Shown here: one piece after another, positions 11,501 through 23,457 of the stretch
Position numbering within the stretch: position 1 is the stretch's first letter
How the letters are laid out: every line of letters starts with the position of its first letter
Assembly: GCA_030015575.1 (NCBI GenBank)
Contig: CM057344.1
Span: 593,348,410-593,412,409, forward strand
DNA: 64,000 nucleotides
Source: Agapanthus africanus
Taxonomy: Eukaryota; Streptophyta; Magnoliopsida; Asparagales; Amaryllidaceae
Direction: 5' to 3'
Position numbers and translations under genes: made by a program
Notes under the pieces: generated by a model
Seen by the model: only the letters and a program-made list of their open reading frames with translations
Told to the model about the DNA's origin: nothing
Databases searched by the model: none

Positions 11501-11957
11501 AATGAATTTAAAAGAATTATTAGGGAAAGGGGATGGGCTCGGGTGAGATGGGCTGGGCCAAAAATAAAGAATTTTAATAGGAAAAAATGGAATAGGCTGG
11601 GCTCGGGGTTTAGAAAAAAAAGGAATTTAGTTTATTTAAAGGGAATGGGCCGAGGGGATTTATTAATAAAAGGAAAAGATGGTGTTTTGGGTTTAGTTTT
11701 AAATGAATAAAGGAATTGGGTTGAAGGGGAAAAGTTAGGGTTTTGAGTTTAAATAAAATATGAAAAGAGATGGGCGTATATAAATTGAGGTTTATATAAA
11801 TGGGCAAGAACATGAGGAATTGGGATTAGGGTCTTGGAAAGGAGAGGGGAAGAACTAAAATAGATTGGGAGTTTAAAATAATAAACAATTATAAATAAAA
11901 TTTTATAGGTTAAAAGAAATACGGATATAGGCGTATACAAATGAACCGGGTATTACA
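8520..11957 (-). mobile_element. Solo LTR A (3438 bp), gypsy type, related to the Tekay LTR
   Basis: It starts TGTCACGCCCCG and ends TATTACA, and is flanked by CCTCG (8515-8519) and TCTCG (11958-11962), a target duplication with one change. The corresponding point of the other Tekay-1 LTR (near 25957) is uninterrupted. No internal region is present, so this is the product of LTR-LTR recombination. Minus orientation is inferred from similarity of its termini to Tekay-1 and from the CT-rich minus strand. Confidence 0.85.
10863..11290 (+). repeat. GAGA-type purine tract
   Basis: About 430 bp of (GA)n broken by gctggg, ttgag and gggga pieces, within solo LTR A. On the minus strand it is a CT-rich tract of the kind seen downstream of plant promoters. 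Confidence 0.85.
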
Positions 11958-12770
11958 TCTCGCGACGAAGACGAGGGCGAAAGAGAAGAGAGGTGAGAAT
12001 ATGGGAGATAGGGGGTGCTCGAATCTCGTGGTGGGGGTTTTCATAATATATGGGGTAAAGTAAAATATTAAATATTTATATATTAAAAAAGAGAGGAGAG
12101 GAGAGAGAGGCAGGGGTTGTTAGGATTAGAAATAGAAAATATTTTAAAAATATATATATAGTTAAAAATATATATAAACGTATATAAAGAAACAGTTTAT
12201 ATATAAAGAATTTTATTTTATATATATCGAGATTTCTGGCTAATACAAAAGTAGTCCAAAACGTGCCCAGATTGGGTCTAAAACTATGGTTTGAAAATAT
12301 GGATAATATACGTGTTAACCAAAACCAAAATAGAATATCCGGGTAACGAAAATGCATAACCCCAAGAACGGATACACGTAGCGTGCACGTAGCGATCCAA
12401 ACGAGTCCGTTTCACTGAACAGGACGAGAATACGATGTGCGGATGCTACAACAGGGTTAGGGGTATGATACAGGCCATGCAAGATATTTTTAAAATATAT
12501 TATTAGATTATAATTGTATTTTAAAAATGCAGATGCTCGATATAATGCAAGTATGCAGAATATATAACATGAAAGTGCGCGGATCCACATAATTAGCTGG
12601 GATAAATCATAAACAAGAATCAAGACGGGTTTCCAGCATGCGGTTCGGTTCGGATGCAAACCCGGATACCAATTATACTATTCGCACCCAAAACACAATA
12701 AATCAAGAAATAGCCATAAATAAAGAAATACCCAAAATAGAACTGGTATAAATGAACTAGGGTGTTACAT

Positions 12771-12840
12771 TATACTCAACTACAAAAAGAATTTCGTCCT
12801 CGAAATTCCCGAAACAAGAAAAGAAAAATAAGCATGAATC
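12771..12840 (-). other. 3' untranslated end of Tekay-1 beside the 3' LTR
   Basis: Between the integrase stop and the LTR start the minus strand contains TTTCGAGGACGAAATTC, a sequence commonly found just before the polypurine tract of plant chromoviruses. A clean polypurine tract is not visible and may have decayed. Confidence 0.5.
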
Positions 12841-13880
12841 TACGAGAAGAGGTGTGGAAACTTCTGTCGAATCTCGTATTCTCGTTCCCAAGTCGATTCT
12901 CCGTGCCAACGATTCTCCCATGAAACAAGTATGAGCGGGATAACCTTATTCTTGAAAACCTTTTCTCTTCGATCAACAATCGACCTCGGTCGTTCCTCAA
13001 AGGTCAAATCCTCCCTTAAAGTCACATCCGAATGATCTAGTACGTGTGTTTCATCTCGAACATATTTACGGAGTTGAGATACATGAAACACATCATGAAC
13101 ACTCGCCAAAGATGGTGGTAAAGCCAATCGATAAGCCACTTCTCCAACATGCTCAATAATCTCGAAAGGCCCCACGAATCGAGAACTAAGCTTGCCTCGA
13201 CTTCCAAAACGAATCACTCCTCTAGTCGGTGATATCTTCAAGAATACAAGATCACCAACAGCGAATTCTAGAGGTCTTCTCGATGTATCGGCCCAACTCT
13301 TCTGCCGATCCTGTGCTGCCTTCATGTGATTCCGGATAGTATTAACCTTCTCTACTGTTTTCCCGACAAGATCCGGTCCCAACAATCTCCGTTCTCCAAC
13401 ATCATCCCAACAAACGGGTGAGCGACACTTACGACCATACAATACTTCGAATGGAGCCATCTGAATAGTCGCCTGGAAGCTGTTATTGTATGAAAACTCC
13501 ACCAAATGTAGATGATCCTCCCATGAACCCTTAAAGTCCAACATGCAAGCTCTCAACATCTCTTCAAGAGTTTGGATTGTTCTCTCCGACTGGCCATCCT
13601 TCTGGGAATGATAAGCGGTGCTAAACTTCAATCGCGTTCCCAAACTTTCCTGTAAACTCCTCAAAAAGTGCGATAAGAATCGAGTATCACGGTCGGAGAC
13701 GATGCTCACAGGTACTCCATGCAATCTCACAATCTCCTGAATGTACCACTCTGCTAACGCTTCCGTTGACTGACCAACTCGAAACGATATGAAATGAGCT
13801 GCCTTGGTCAATTGATCAAAAATCACCCAAACTGCATTGTTGCCCTTTGAACTCCGCGGTAAAGCTGTCACGAAATCCAT
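12840..13880 (-). pseudogene. pol: Tekay-1 integrase core, C-terminal domain and chromodomain
   Basis: A 346-residue open segment. The integrase D-D-E residues are visible: Asp in the DFVTALP block at the start, Asp in VSDRDTRF and Glu in DGQSERT. A C-terminal chromodomain-type segment follows, with conserved blocks RPRSIVDRREKV, LVSWE and ESTWERE. In chromoviruses this domain is thought to guide integration into heterochromatin. It is the 3' end of the pol frame; the zinc-binding N-terminus lies in the next segment upstream, separated by a stop near 13890. Confidence 0.85.
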
Positions 13881-13898
13881 GGTTATATGTTCCTACTT

Positions 13899-14177
13899 CT
13901 ATTGAGGAATCGGAAGTGGTTGCAATAAACCAGCTACTCTTTGATGTTCGGTCTTAACTTGCTGACACACCAAGCATTTCGCTACAAAGCGGGCAATCTC
14001 CCTTTTCATGCCTTCCCACCAGAAATGTTGTCGTAGACCACTGTACATCTTCGTACCTCCTGGATGTACGAAATATGTGGAACTGTGTGCCTCCTTCATA
14101 ACTTCTTCGCAAACGGCTCCCTTTGGCACACACAAACGGCTACCAAATCGCAACGAACCATCTTCATGAATCAACAA
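13899..14177 (-). pseudogene. pol: Tekay-1 integrase zinc-binding segment
   Basis: A His-His-Cys-Cys zinc domain is visible: HSSTYFVHPG supplies the histidines and KCLVCQQVK the cysteines, with HFWWEGMK between. It continues into the integrase core after a stop at 13899. Part of the same decayed pol. Confidence 0.8.
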
Positions 14178-14207
14178 GTCCGTTCGAAGTCCCGCCTCTA
14201 CCTGTTC

Positions 14208-14729
14208 TCAAAACTTTTGAAATCTTGGGTCCTGTGACTGCACTTCTTTAATATTATCGATCAACGATGACTGTACTTGCAGCTGCATCAACTGTCCTGA
14301 AGAATCCGGTAACACAATCTCCAACTCGAATCTCCAAAAATCATTGATAAGCTCCTTCTGTGCAGTCAACATTCGAATTGCTGGCAACCGACTAAGCGCA
14401 TCCGGTGCTACATTAACTTTCCCGGGATGGTACTTGAGACCAAGATCATAGTCAGCCATCAGCTCCAACCATCTATGCTGCCTCATGTTAAGCTCTTTCT
14501 GCATGAACAAATACTTTAGGCTTTTGTGATCGGTGAATACTTTGACGCTTTTTCCCAATAATTTGTGTCTCCAAATCTTCAAAGCGAAAATCATAGCTGC
14601 TAGCTCCAAATCATGAGTTGGGTAATTCTTCTTATGGGTCTTCAACTGTCTCGATGCATAGGTTATAACTTTCCCATGCTGCATCAAAACACACCCCAAA
14701 CCTTTCCCAGATGCGTCGCTGTGAATCAC
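14208..14729 (-). pseudogene. pol: Tekay-1 RNase H
   Basis: Ty3-type RNase H: the catalytic Asp lies in [11 protein letters not shown], the Glu region in [11 protein letters not shown], and the second Asp in [11 protein letters not shown]. The tail [15 protein letters not shown] and [10 protein letters not shown] is typical of chromoviruses. It lies between reverse transcriptase and integrase, as expected. Confidence 0.85.
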
Positions 14730-14754
14730 AATCCTCCGGAACCGACTGGTACGG

Positions 14755-15471
14755 TCAAATAGGAGCGGTTATCAACTTTTGCTTCAACGCCTCAAAAGCT
14801 GACGCACAACTATCCGTCCATACAAACGGTACCTCCTTCCGTGTAAGCTTGGTCAAAGGCTCAGCCAATCGAGCAAAATTCTCCACGAATCTTCTGTAGT
14901 ATTCTGCAAATCCCAGAAAACTTCTGATCTCCGCTACATTCCTCAGAATCGGCCAATCTTGAACCGCTGCAATCTTCTCAGAGTCAACGGCGATTCCATC
15001 TCCGGATACGACATGCCCCAAAAACTTTACTTCTTCAAGCCAAAACTCGCATTTGCTTATCTTTGCATACAATCTTTCATGCCTCAATGTCTGCAGTGCG
15101 ATCCTCAAGTGTTCAGCATGCTCTTCTAGGCTCCTCGAGTAGAACAGAATATCATCGATGGACACCACTATAAACTGGTCCAAGAACGGTGAAAAGATTC
15201 GGTTCATCCAGTCCATAAATATCGCTGGTGCATTCGTGACTCCGAATAGCATCACTAAATACTCGCAATGTCCATATCGAGTTCGAAACGCAGTGTTGCA
15301 GATATTCTCTGATTTAACTCGAACTTGATGATATCCGGATCGCAAATCCAGCTTCGAGAATACCCTCGCGCCACTGAGTTGCTCGAATAATTCGCCGATG
15401 CGTGGGATTGGGTACTTGTTCTTAATAGTCACCCGTTTAATTCTCGATAGTTGATGCACATCCTCCTTGTG
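14755..15471 (-). pseudogene. pol: Tekay-1 reverse transcriptase, main part
   Basis: Reverse transcriptase palm motifs are visible: [11 protein letters not shown] with the first catalytic Asp, and [10 protein letters not shown] carrying the paired aspartates. Further on come [14 protein letters not shown] and [12 protein letters not shown]. The 5' part of the domain lies at 19212 and above, because solo LTR B split the domain. Reading picks up again across that insertion. Confidence 0.85.
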
Positions 15472-16872
15472 TGTCACGACCCAAAATGTGGCACGTGACC
15501 GGCACTTAAATCATATGACATCTCAAGACATCGAGGCGGTTTAAGTAAGCCAAAACCCGGAATCTAAACCCTTTTTGAAAAATATTGGAGGTGAGGTTTA
15601 AATAATCAGCCGATAATATCGATTTAAAATAACATCTAAATTTAACTAAGTATGTTGAAAGCCCTTATGATGTTTTGAAACTTGTCATCACCTCCTTTGC
15701 ACTTTTATAAAAACCCGATACAGCATAATAAAATAGCATCCTAACGGAAGCTAGTCTCCGCGTCCAAACAATGGAGCGGCCAAACAATCTAAAATAGAAG
15801 TCGACTCCAAAGAGTGCGACAACTCAAGACACTACTCTAATCCTCGCTTCTAAGTCCATAATATATCATTTCTAAGTTGATGGAGTTTCCGCTAGATACA
15901 AGCATATGTGAATAATCAAGAGTGAGTAGGATACAATAATAACTCACTTGCCCATCAATCCCCAAAAGAATGTGTGCCCAAACCGCTGATAATCCTAGCG
16001 GTAAAACCTGCAAGAAACTGTGGCACAACGGGGATGAGTTGCCAACTCAGTGAATAAAAGTACGTCTAAAAGTAGAAATTCGAAATGCATGACGATACCT
16101 AGGTTATAAGTATAATACTATCATAATCTGTATCGATATACCATATGATATGCAAAGGTGCAATACTGACTATCGTGCAATAAGTATAATATCTCAATGT
16201 CATATGAATCAACATCGTGAATCTATTATCTGTATCGGTATTCCCTTTTTGTCTATGAATATCTGTACAATATATCTGCAGGTACTGTCCATCGGATCAG
16301 TCCTGGTGGAATCCAATAAAACATATCTAACTGTGTACCTCAAGATAATGATCACATCAGTATACATATGGATGTCCAGCATCGACATCGAAATACGAAA
16401 TCTCTCATGTCCAGCATCGACATATAAATACAGATACCGTCGACACCATCTCAACAGATGATCACCACCCGATATCCTGGCTACGATCAGTATCCCCTGA
16501 ATATCTGTCGTACCAAGTTGAACCCCAGTCAGTATCCCCTGGATATCTGCCGTGTTCATTTTATCTCCGGAATCGAGTCACCTCGTTAGGCTCCCCGCCT
16601 ATCATGCGGCTATCCTGCCCCTTGGTCTCGACCGGGTCCACCATGTATCCAACTGTTTCCCCACCGACTCAGTCTGGATAAAACTGTAAATCCGTAACCG
16701 TATACCCACCGACTCGGTTCGAAATAAGACCAAATCATAAAACACAAACCTCATGGTGGACGTTTATTCATCATATAAAAATATCAAGTGAGGAATAAGA
16801 AACTTGCATAGATTGTATTGATGATATACTATATGCGTGTATATATATAACAGTGTCCCATACCACCGATAT

Positions 16873-16910
<38 letters not shown>

Positions 16911-19206
16911 CATCAGAAGTAAAATAATCAGAAATCTCAAGAATTCAAATACATCATCCATAGTACTATAACATGAATAGGAAAAGACTACGTAATCATA
17001 TCATATAACATAATGAATTCAATTCTAATGTGTCATGGCACTACTAATGATATGTAGTGTAGCATACACGTCTGTGCTAGTTCAACATGGAAATCATTAG
17101 TATTTGTGCAAGTGTTCTACTGTGTAACAGTCTACATATTAACACATATATAACAGAACGATTCTACAGTGACATGGCAATACCAATGAGGTGTAGTGTA
17201 ACATATAGTTAAGTTCTTGTGCAGCATAGTACTCATTGGTATTTATGCAGTGTTCTACCAGAGTGTGCGTAACGCGGAAACATATAATATAGAATACATA
17301 ATACAACCCCATAAGAAGTCTAAACGTACTTATTGTAATTACTTGTTATGAGCTATACCATTATCATTAGAAATGATCGGAACGTTAAGTTTAAAATAAG
17401 GAAGCTGCCTAAGATTTAAAAGAGATGTTTGTTTTAGAAATTGGCACACATCCTGGTAGTTTGTTTAAAAGACAACGAACCGGGGTTTTTAAAATAATAT
17501 AGCTCATACCAGTATTATATCCTAAACAGAACATAATCTATCTCTACGAGTCAAAAAATAAATTGGTCGTTATTCGGCATACAAAGTTCATCATTTACGA
17601 TACGTATAAATCCTTGTATTATAGCTCATCATATCGTTATATCCATATCATCTTAAGTACGGCATACTCCCTCGTACAAACTCATCAAATTACACCCATA
17701 TCATACGGATCAAATATCACGTATATCTCATTTAAAACTACATGTGAAACTTTATGCAAATGGAGGGTATATAAAATGCAATACCAAGTCAATGCTTTAA
17801 CGAACAGCAAATCTTAAGTAGAAATCATAATAATAATTATAAGGTTGCGGGGGTGCTATACGCCATCCACCCAACTTCCCCAGTAGATGTAAATCTACTC
17901 ACCGGAAATACGTCGTATCTACTCACGAATCACCAATCCTTTTCCTTTTCTCGTGGCCTCCAAAGTTCCCGAATTGGAATATAACATTGCAACAATTTGT
18001 ATAAGGAAACGGCTATATTCCGATATGTCAAAATCAATAAAATGCAAGTTGTACGTGCTAATTACACTACGTACGACCATCGCAAACGATCTAATATTTA
18101 ACCACGCTGAAATTTAACCCAATTCTGCATCGTGACAGAAAACAGATCGCGTTACATTTTACTCGTGTCATATTTGATTTTTAGATATCTTTTCCGATAT
18201 TAGCTCCCAGATTTTATATACAATTAAACTAACTCATTTAAACAATACTAAATGATCCAAACTTCTACACAGAGACCTACCCAAAAAGCCAAATCACCAA
18301 ACTTCCCCAAAAATCCGGCGACGCCGGAATTTGTCTAATGGTCGCCGACCCAAAACCGATCCCCTGGGCTCGTGCTTCTATGGTTTGTTCTAGATCCCAC
18401 ATATATCATTTTAGTACTGTTTCTCTAAGTTTATTTGTATCTAAAATAAAGCAGATTCAAACAGAGCCTCTTTTTGACTAAAATACGATATTCTAGATAC
18501 TTTGATTTCTAACTATGAACTAGTTACAGAATTAAATCTCTACTGTGATTAAGGATTTTACCTATAAAAATATTGCTGGAATAACTCTACCCAAGATGCA
18601 CAAGCTCCTAACCTTAGCTTGATGATGAACTCCTTACCTAGTTCCTCTTCTCTTCTCTTCTCTTCTTCTTCTTTATTTTGTTTTGTTTTTCCTTTCTTTA
18701 TTTTGAAATCTCAGAAGTTTTAACTTGATTAATTTGATCTGAACACCTTATATAAATGGTGATAGGAAGGAGGAGGTGTCAAAGATCAAGGTGTGGTTGT
18801 TTCATGCAAGGAGGAGGTGTGGGAATTGTATTGTGCATGAGAGGGGGTGGTGGCAAAACATTATCATTCCATTTTAATTTACCTTAAGATATAATTCTGA
18901 ACAAAAACCCAATTTACCTCTTTTCACTTATACCCTTAATCCATTCCCATTTGCACAACTTCCTAAACTTTACATAGAAACCCCTCACAACTTATGTTAT
19001 TATATAAACACCATTTTATTAAATTGATGCTAAATTTCACTTAAAAACCCTTATAATTTATTTATGTTGCATACTAAAATTTTAATTTATTTTGTTTTAC
19101 AAACATCTTATGAAATTGTCTTATTTGGTTTTAATAACTTTTTAATTTAACCTTTTATTATTTAATTAATTACTTTTATTTATTTCTAAAATTTCAGAAT
19201 GTTACA
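15472..19206. mobile_element. Solo LTR B (3735 bp), gypsy type
   Basis: It starts TGTCACGACCC and ends TGTTACA, with a perfect target duplication TTGTG at 15467-15471 and 19207-19211. It sits inside the Tekay-1 reverse transcriptase and has no internal region. Orientation is uncertain: a TATATAA box near 18750 reads almost equally well on both strands. No coding region is seen in it. Confidence 0.93.
16865..16912. repeat. AT microsatellite
   Basis: (AT)n, about 48 bp, broken once by AAAT, within solo LTR B. Confidence 0.85.
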
Positions 19207-19211
19207 TTGTG

Positions 19212-20023
19212 CCATCTTTTTTCTTAACTAGAAGAACTGGAGCTCCCCAGGGTAAATTGCTGCTGCGAATCCAACCCTTCCCTAGAAATTCAGTAACATG
19301 TTTCTTCACTTCCTCCAATTCCACTGGTGCCATCGAATAGTACGCCTTTGAGATTGGCGCTGCACCAGGAACAAGATCAATCGTGAACTCCACATCTCGT
19401 TTTGGCGGTAAACCCAAGATGCCCTCAAACACATCTATGAACTCTCGAACTACAGCTGGCGCTTCCTCCATATCAATTTCCATCGACGAAAGAACGACGC
19501 TTGTCGATCTAGCCCTAAACTCGACTGGCCCGACAGAACTACTGCCTCCAGCAACAAACTCTGGATGTCCAGGAATTTGGAAAATCACTTTTTTTGCCCT
19601 ACAATCAATGTGAGCATGGAAAGTGCCGAGAAAATCCATTCCCAAGACAATATCATAACTGCCGGTATCTATTACCAAGAAATCTGCAAATAACTCTCGT
19701 CCACATATAACCACCGAACAATCCTTGCACTTTCTACTAGATATGATTTTCCCGTTCCCAGTGTGTATGTCCCAACTACAAGACAGGGTCATAAAAGAAA
19801 TCGAATGTACAGCAATAAACTTGGACGACATAAAACAATGGGATGCACCAGAATCGAATAATGCTAATGCAAAAAAACATGAACAAGTAGGATACCTGAA
19901 ACGACTTCATCTAAAGCCTTGGCCTCTTCGGCCATCAGAGTAAAGACTCGAGCTTGATTAGGCCCCTGAGTTATCTGCTTCTTCCCCTGAATCTGCCTCT
20001 GCGGTGGCTTCTGAGCATCTTCC
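19212..20023 (-). pseudogene. pol: Tekay-1 gag C-terminus, protease and start of reverse transcriptase
   Basis: The aspartic protease motif DSGASH lies just upstream of the Met at 19831, and the second protease motif reads DIVLGMDFLG. After a linker the reverse transcriptase N-terminal region appears (GTAPISKAYYSM-like block, then GWIRSS and LVKKKDG) up to the solo LTR B insertion. Upstream of the protease the gag tail reads with at least one frameshift. Its N-terminal part is beyond solo LTR C. Confidence 0.8.
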
Positions 20024-22255
20024 TGTAGGGTTCCTAGGCACCCCTAGTAGGTCTCACAAGGCATCAACCATGCCAATTTCAAATTTTAACGGTGCCGAGA
20101 AACCCTAATACGGATCGTTGGCTAGATATATAGGCGACAAAGCAAACTAGTTAACACTTAACTACAAGAATACGGAAATACAACCTTTGTAGATCCGGTG
20201 CTCCACCTCCATAGCTCCGCAACGAAGTCCCCTCGCTGTCCAAATGAATTCCCGGGCTCTAGCATCGGCTTCGTCGGAGAAATGGCGAGCTAGGTCGTCG
20301 ATGTCCATGCCGAAGATGATCTACGTCGAGGCATCGCTAGATCAAGCTCCCACTTCACCAAGTCATGAAACTTGTGAAGAAAACACCCTATACTACTTGG
20401 CAAGAGGTAGAGGATGAAGAAATAGGAAGTGGGTTCACTTTAGAATTGGATTTCTCACTCTTTATCATCACTTGCCATTGATGGAGGCAAGCTTTCTTCA
20501 CATGAAGAAATGAAGAAGAAGAAGAATATTGTTATGATAAGAATTATAGAAATTAGAAAAGAAAACAATTCTTATCATAAGCTAACCAAGGTTAGGTGTA
20601 GAGAATTAATTAGAGTTAAGTGGAATGGTTAGGGTTAAGTATGAGACAAAATGGTCACAAAGTCAAAGTATTCATGAAGCTTCATGAATGAACAAAAGAA
20701 TTCCACCATTTTTCTCTTTGCATTTAATTTTCTTTTGTCAAAACAAAATAAATAAAAGTATAAATAAATCAATAAAAGAATAAGTAAAAACCCTAATCAT
20801 CCACTTAACCATAGTTTAATACTTTACACTTAACCAAAAAGCATGTATCATCAAACATGATACAATCATGTGCACAAAATCATATCGCATATGCAATGCG
20901 CACACCCGAGTGAGAAAATCCATTTAAAGTGAACCGATACTAGTTAATGCAAAGTAATATATCAAATATATAATCATACATTAAATCATTAAATCAACAC
21001 ATGATTTAACGATCCGGTCATATCACATATAACCGACTAGTATCCAATGTATCGGTTTATCGAATCAATCCTTGATTCGATAACTAGGGTATATCGCATA
21101 TAACCTAATCGATACATTCATTGCGAGAATGGAATACGGTATCGTATACACGCATTATTCTCGGTCCCGCACATATCTCATATGCGCTCCTATTTCGTTT
21201 CGCTTGAGCCAGGAAACCTCTGTGTAGGACTCTAAAGACTCGTCAATACGCCGGCAGCGGATGATGATCATATCAAACATCCACAAGCCGCAAGCGGTCT
21301 GCTAAACGTAACGGCCACCCGGGTATTGAGCGATCAGAAGATCGACGAGCAAGCCCGCTCACACTCCAGTGAATCCAACCAGTAACACTACCGTACAGTC
21401 CGGTCTGATCGTCTGAAATGTCGCATATCTCGCCTAGGGGTGGTAAACGTCAGACCCCAATAGCTCGATAAGTTGTGTCAATATGAGGTCTATAACAACT
21501 CGAGAAACTACTGGTAACACTTACCAGTATATCTCAGCAACCCTGGCCAGGGATTTCCTGTTATAGCCAATCAAACACAGCGCAACATCAACCCCCTATA
21601 CCGGGAGAGACGAATCCCCTCCTATCGCTCATTACCTCCATGTGACTCGGGACTGTACCCAAAAACCACCGTTTTGCACGCCCTCTTGGACGTGGTAAGG
21701 TGGAAATCAAAGCACAGTGGGAACCACACAAGACTCTATGACGATCTCGGGTCAACAGACTACTCTGTACCAGTGTCACCTGAGAACTGCTATCTGACGT
21801 AAGGTATAATACCATCTGGGAGTTCTCGGCGAGTCCGTCCAGTATACCCAGTCTCCACTGAGCACCCGTATATCATCTCTGATGTCAAACACCAATGGAT
21901 ATGGGATCATCCATCGCCCATCTGTATGGGTCGAGAAGGTATACGCTAGTCTACTCTGGTATATCAATGCCCCGTCTCGATATACCCACGACTAGGGACT
22001 TTGAAGGATGTACTTATGGACTACCATGTCCCCACTAGTATGATCTGCATCATAGTCCAGGTAGTCAAGTACATATCCTAAGGGCTTTACCAACATGTAT
22101 CAGAGAGACAATCAGTATACACGTTAAGGTAAAGAGCAACCAGATAGCATACTATCATGTCGAGCAAGAAAGTCCTCCCTATATATGTCCCAGCATCCAC
22201 TACAATGTACATCCAATGTACAGTAATGGCCTCTAGGGCATACATATAACTAACA
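20024..22255 (-). mobile_element. Solo LTR C (2232 bp), copia type, same family as Copia-1
   Basis: It starts TGTAGGGTT and ends ATAACTAACA, flanked by a perfect target duplication CTTCC (20019-20023 and 22256-22260). It is homologous along its length to the Copia-1 LTRs, in the same orientation. It lies inside Tekay-1 gag just after the zinc knuckle. Confidence 0.93.
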
Positions 22256-23240
22256 CTTCCTTCAAACGAAGCTTCGACGGGCAAGCATTGACAATATGAT
22301 CAGCTGATCTGCAAACTAAATAAAGTCCAACCTTCCTTCGACAATCCCTCTGCCGGTGCCCAGGTAGGTGGCAGAATTCACAAAACATCCTTCCCTTTTG
22401 CTCGGGTATGATGGGCTTCTTCATAGGCACCACGCCATGTCGGTTTACCAGAATACCTCTACGTATAGGAGCTCGGTTCTGCATAAACACCGGCTTCCGT
22501 ACCACAACTGCCTGTTGCTGTGTACCCTTGATCTTCATCAATAGGCTCTGCTGCTCTCTGGCTGCCTTGTGAACTTGCGAGAAAGTGGTCAATCCCAGAG
22601 ATATAATGTGCCTCTGGATTTCCACATCCAAACCGCGCATGAACCTTCATGCCCTATCAGCCTTGTTGGCAATCAAAGGTCCAGCAAATCGACTGAACCG
22701 TGTCTACTCAGCCGCATGCGCACCCACGGATCCGCCATTCTGCTTCAGACTGATAAATCTTTCCTCCATTTCTTCCCATGCAGTTTGTGGGAAGAACTTC
22801 TCCAAGAAACTCTGCGAGAAAGTTGCCCAACTGATCGTCTTAGGAAAACAGGTCTCTTCCACGATCCACCACTCGCGGGCATAGTCTACTAATTGTATGC
22901 GTACAACATCCACTCTCTGGTCCTCCAGAATCTGTGCTACAACGAACAGATTCTCCGTATCGACTATCCACTACTCCGCTGGCAACGGTTCCTCCAAACC
23001 AGTGAAAGCGGATGGACTAAGTCTCCTGAAATCTACCACGGTACCCACACACTGTACTGGTTTGGCTGCAACAGTGTTTACGGACTGCTGGACTATCCGC
23101 AAACCCTTCTGAAAAGCTTCGGCTTGCCGTTGATTCAGCTCGGTTTGCCGCTTCTGGTTCTCCAGCATCCCACGAATTACTCCAAGCAATGCAGCAGCAT
23201 CAACACGCCTCTGGTACGATCACAGATTTCTGTCCGCCAT
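22256..23240 (-). pseudogene. gag: Tekay-1 gag, N-terminal and zinc-knuckle part
   Basis: The start codon is the ATG at 23240, about 220 bp inside the 5' LTR border. The frame is constant but has stops at codon 7 (TGA) and near 22971 (TAG), 22704 (TAG) and 22645 (TGA). Chromovirus gag blocks are visible: SPSAFTG, YAREWW, FLEKFFP and EEMEERF. A CCHC knuckle (CEFCHLPGHRQRDC) is followed by a second knuckle that has lost its first cysteine (YLVC...DHIVNAC). It breaks off at solo LTR C. Confidence 0.85.
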
Positions 23241-23445
23241 GATTCTGAAGCCAAGACATCGAAGAGGATTAGTATGATAAACAAGATTCAATAAACAGGA
23301 TACAAGAAGCAAGATAGTTATGGATTCAAGGATGGCAAGATAGTAATAATGCATGACATGTTCCTAATTACGGGTTTTCTGACTCGTGTATTGGGTCCAA
23401 TACCCAACTACAAAAGAATCAAACCCGATTAACCTAAATCATGTG

Positions 23446-23457
23446 GCTTTGATACCA
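23446..23457 (-). other. Primer binding site of Tekay-1
   Basis: The minus strand reads TGGTATCAAAGC, one mismatch from the initiator tRNA-Met complement TGGTATCAGAGC, nine bases inside the LTR end. Confidence 0.75.

Larger units (their letters stand above)
4464..12770 (-). repeat. 3' LTR of Tekay-1, interrupted twice
   Basis: The pieces 4464-5523, 7137-8519 and 11963-12770 align in order with the 5' LTR pieces (23467-26557 plus 36704-36897). The interruptions are the inverted LTR fragment and solo LTR A. A GC-rich block (about 7740-8519) has long open frames on both strands. The minus-strand frame is rich in Pro and Ser and the match in the other LTR is of similar kind, which fits a CT-rich transcribed leader rather than a gene. 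Confidence 0.8.
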
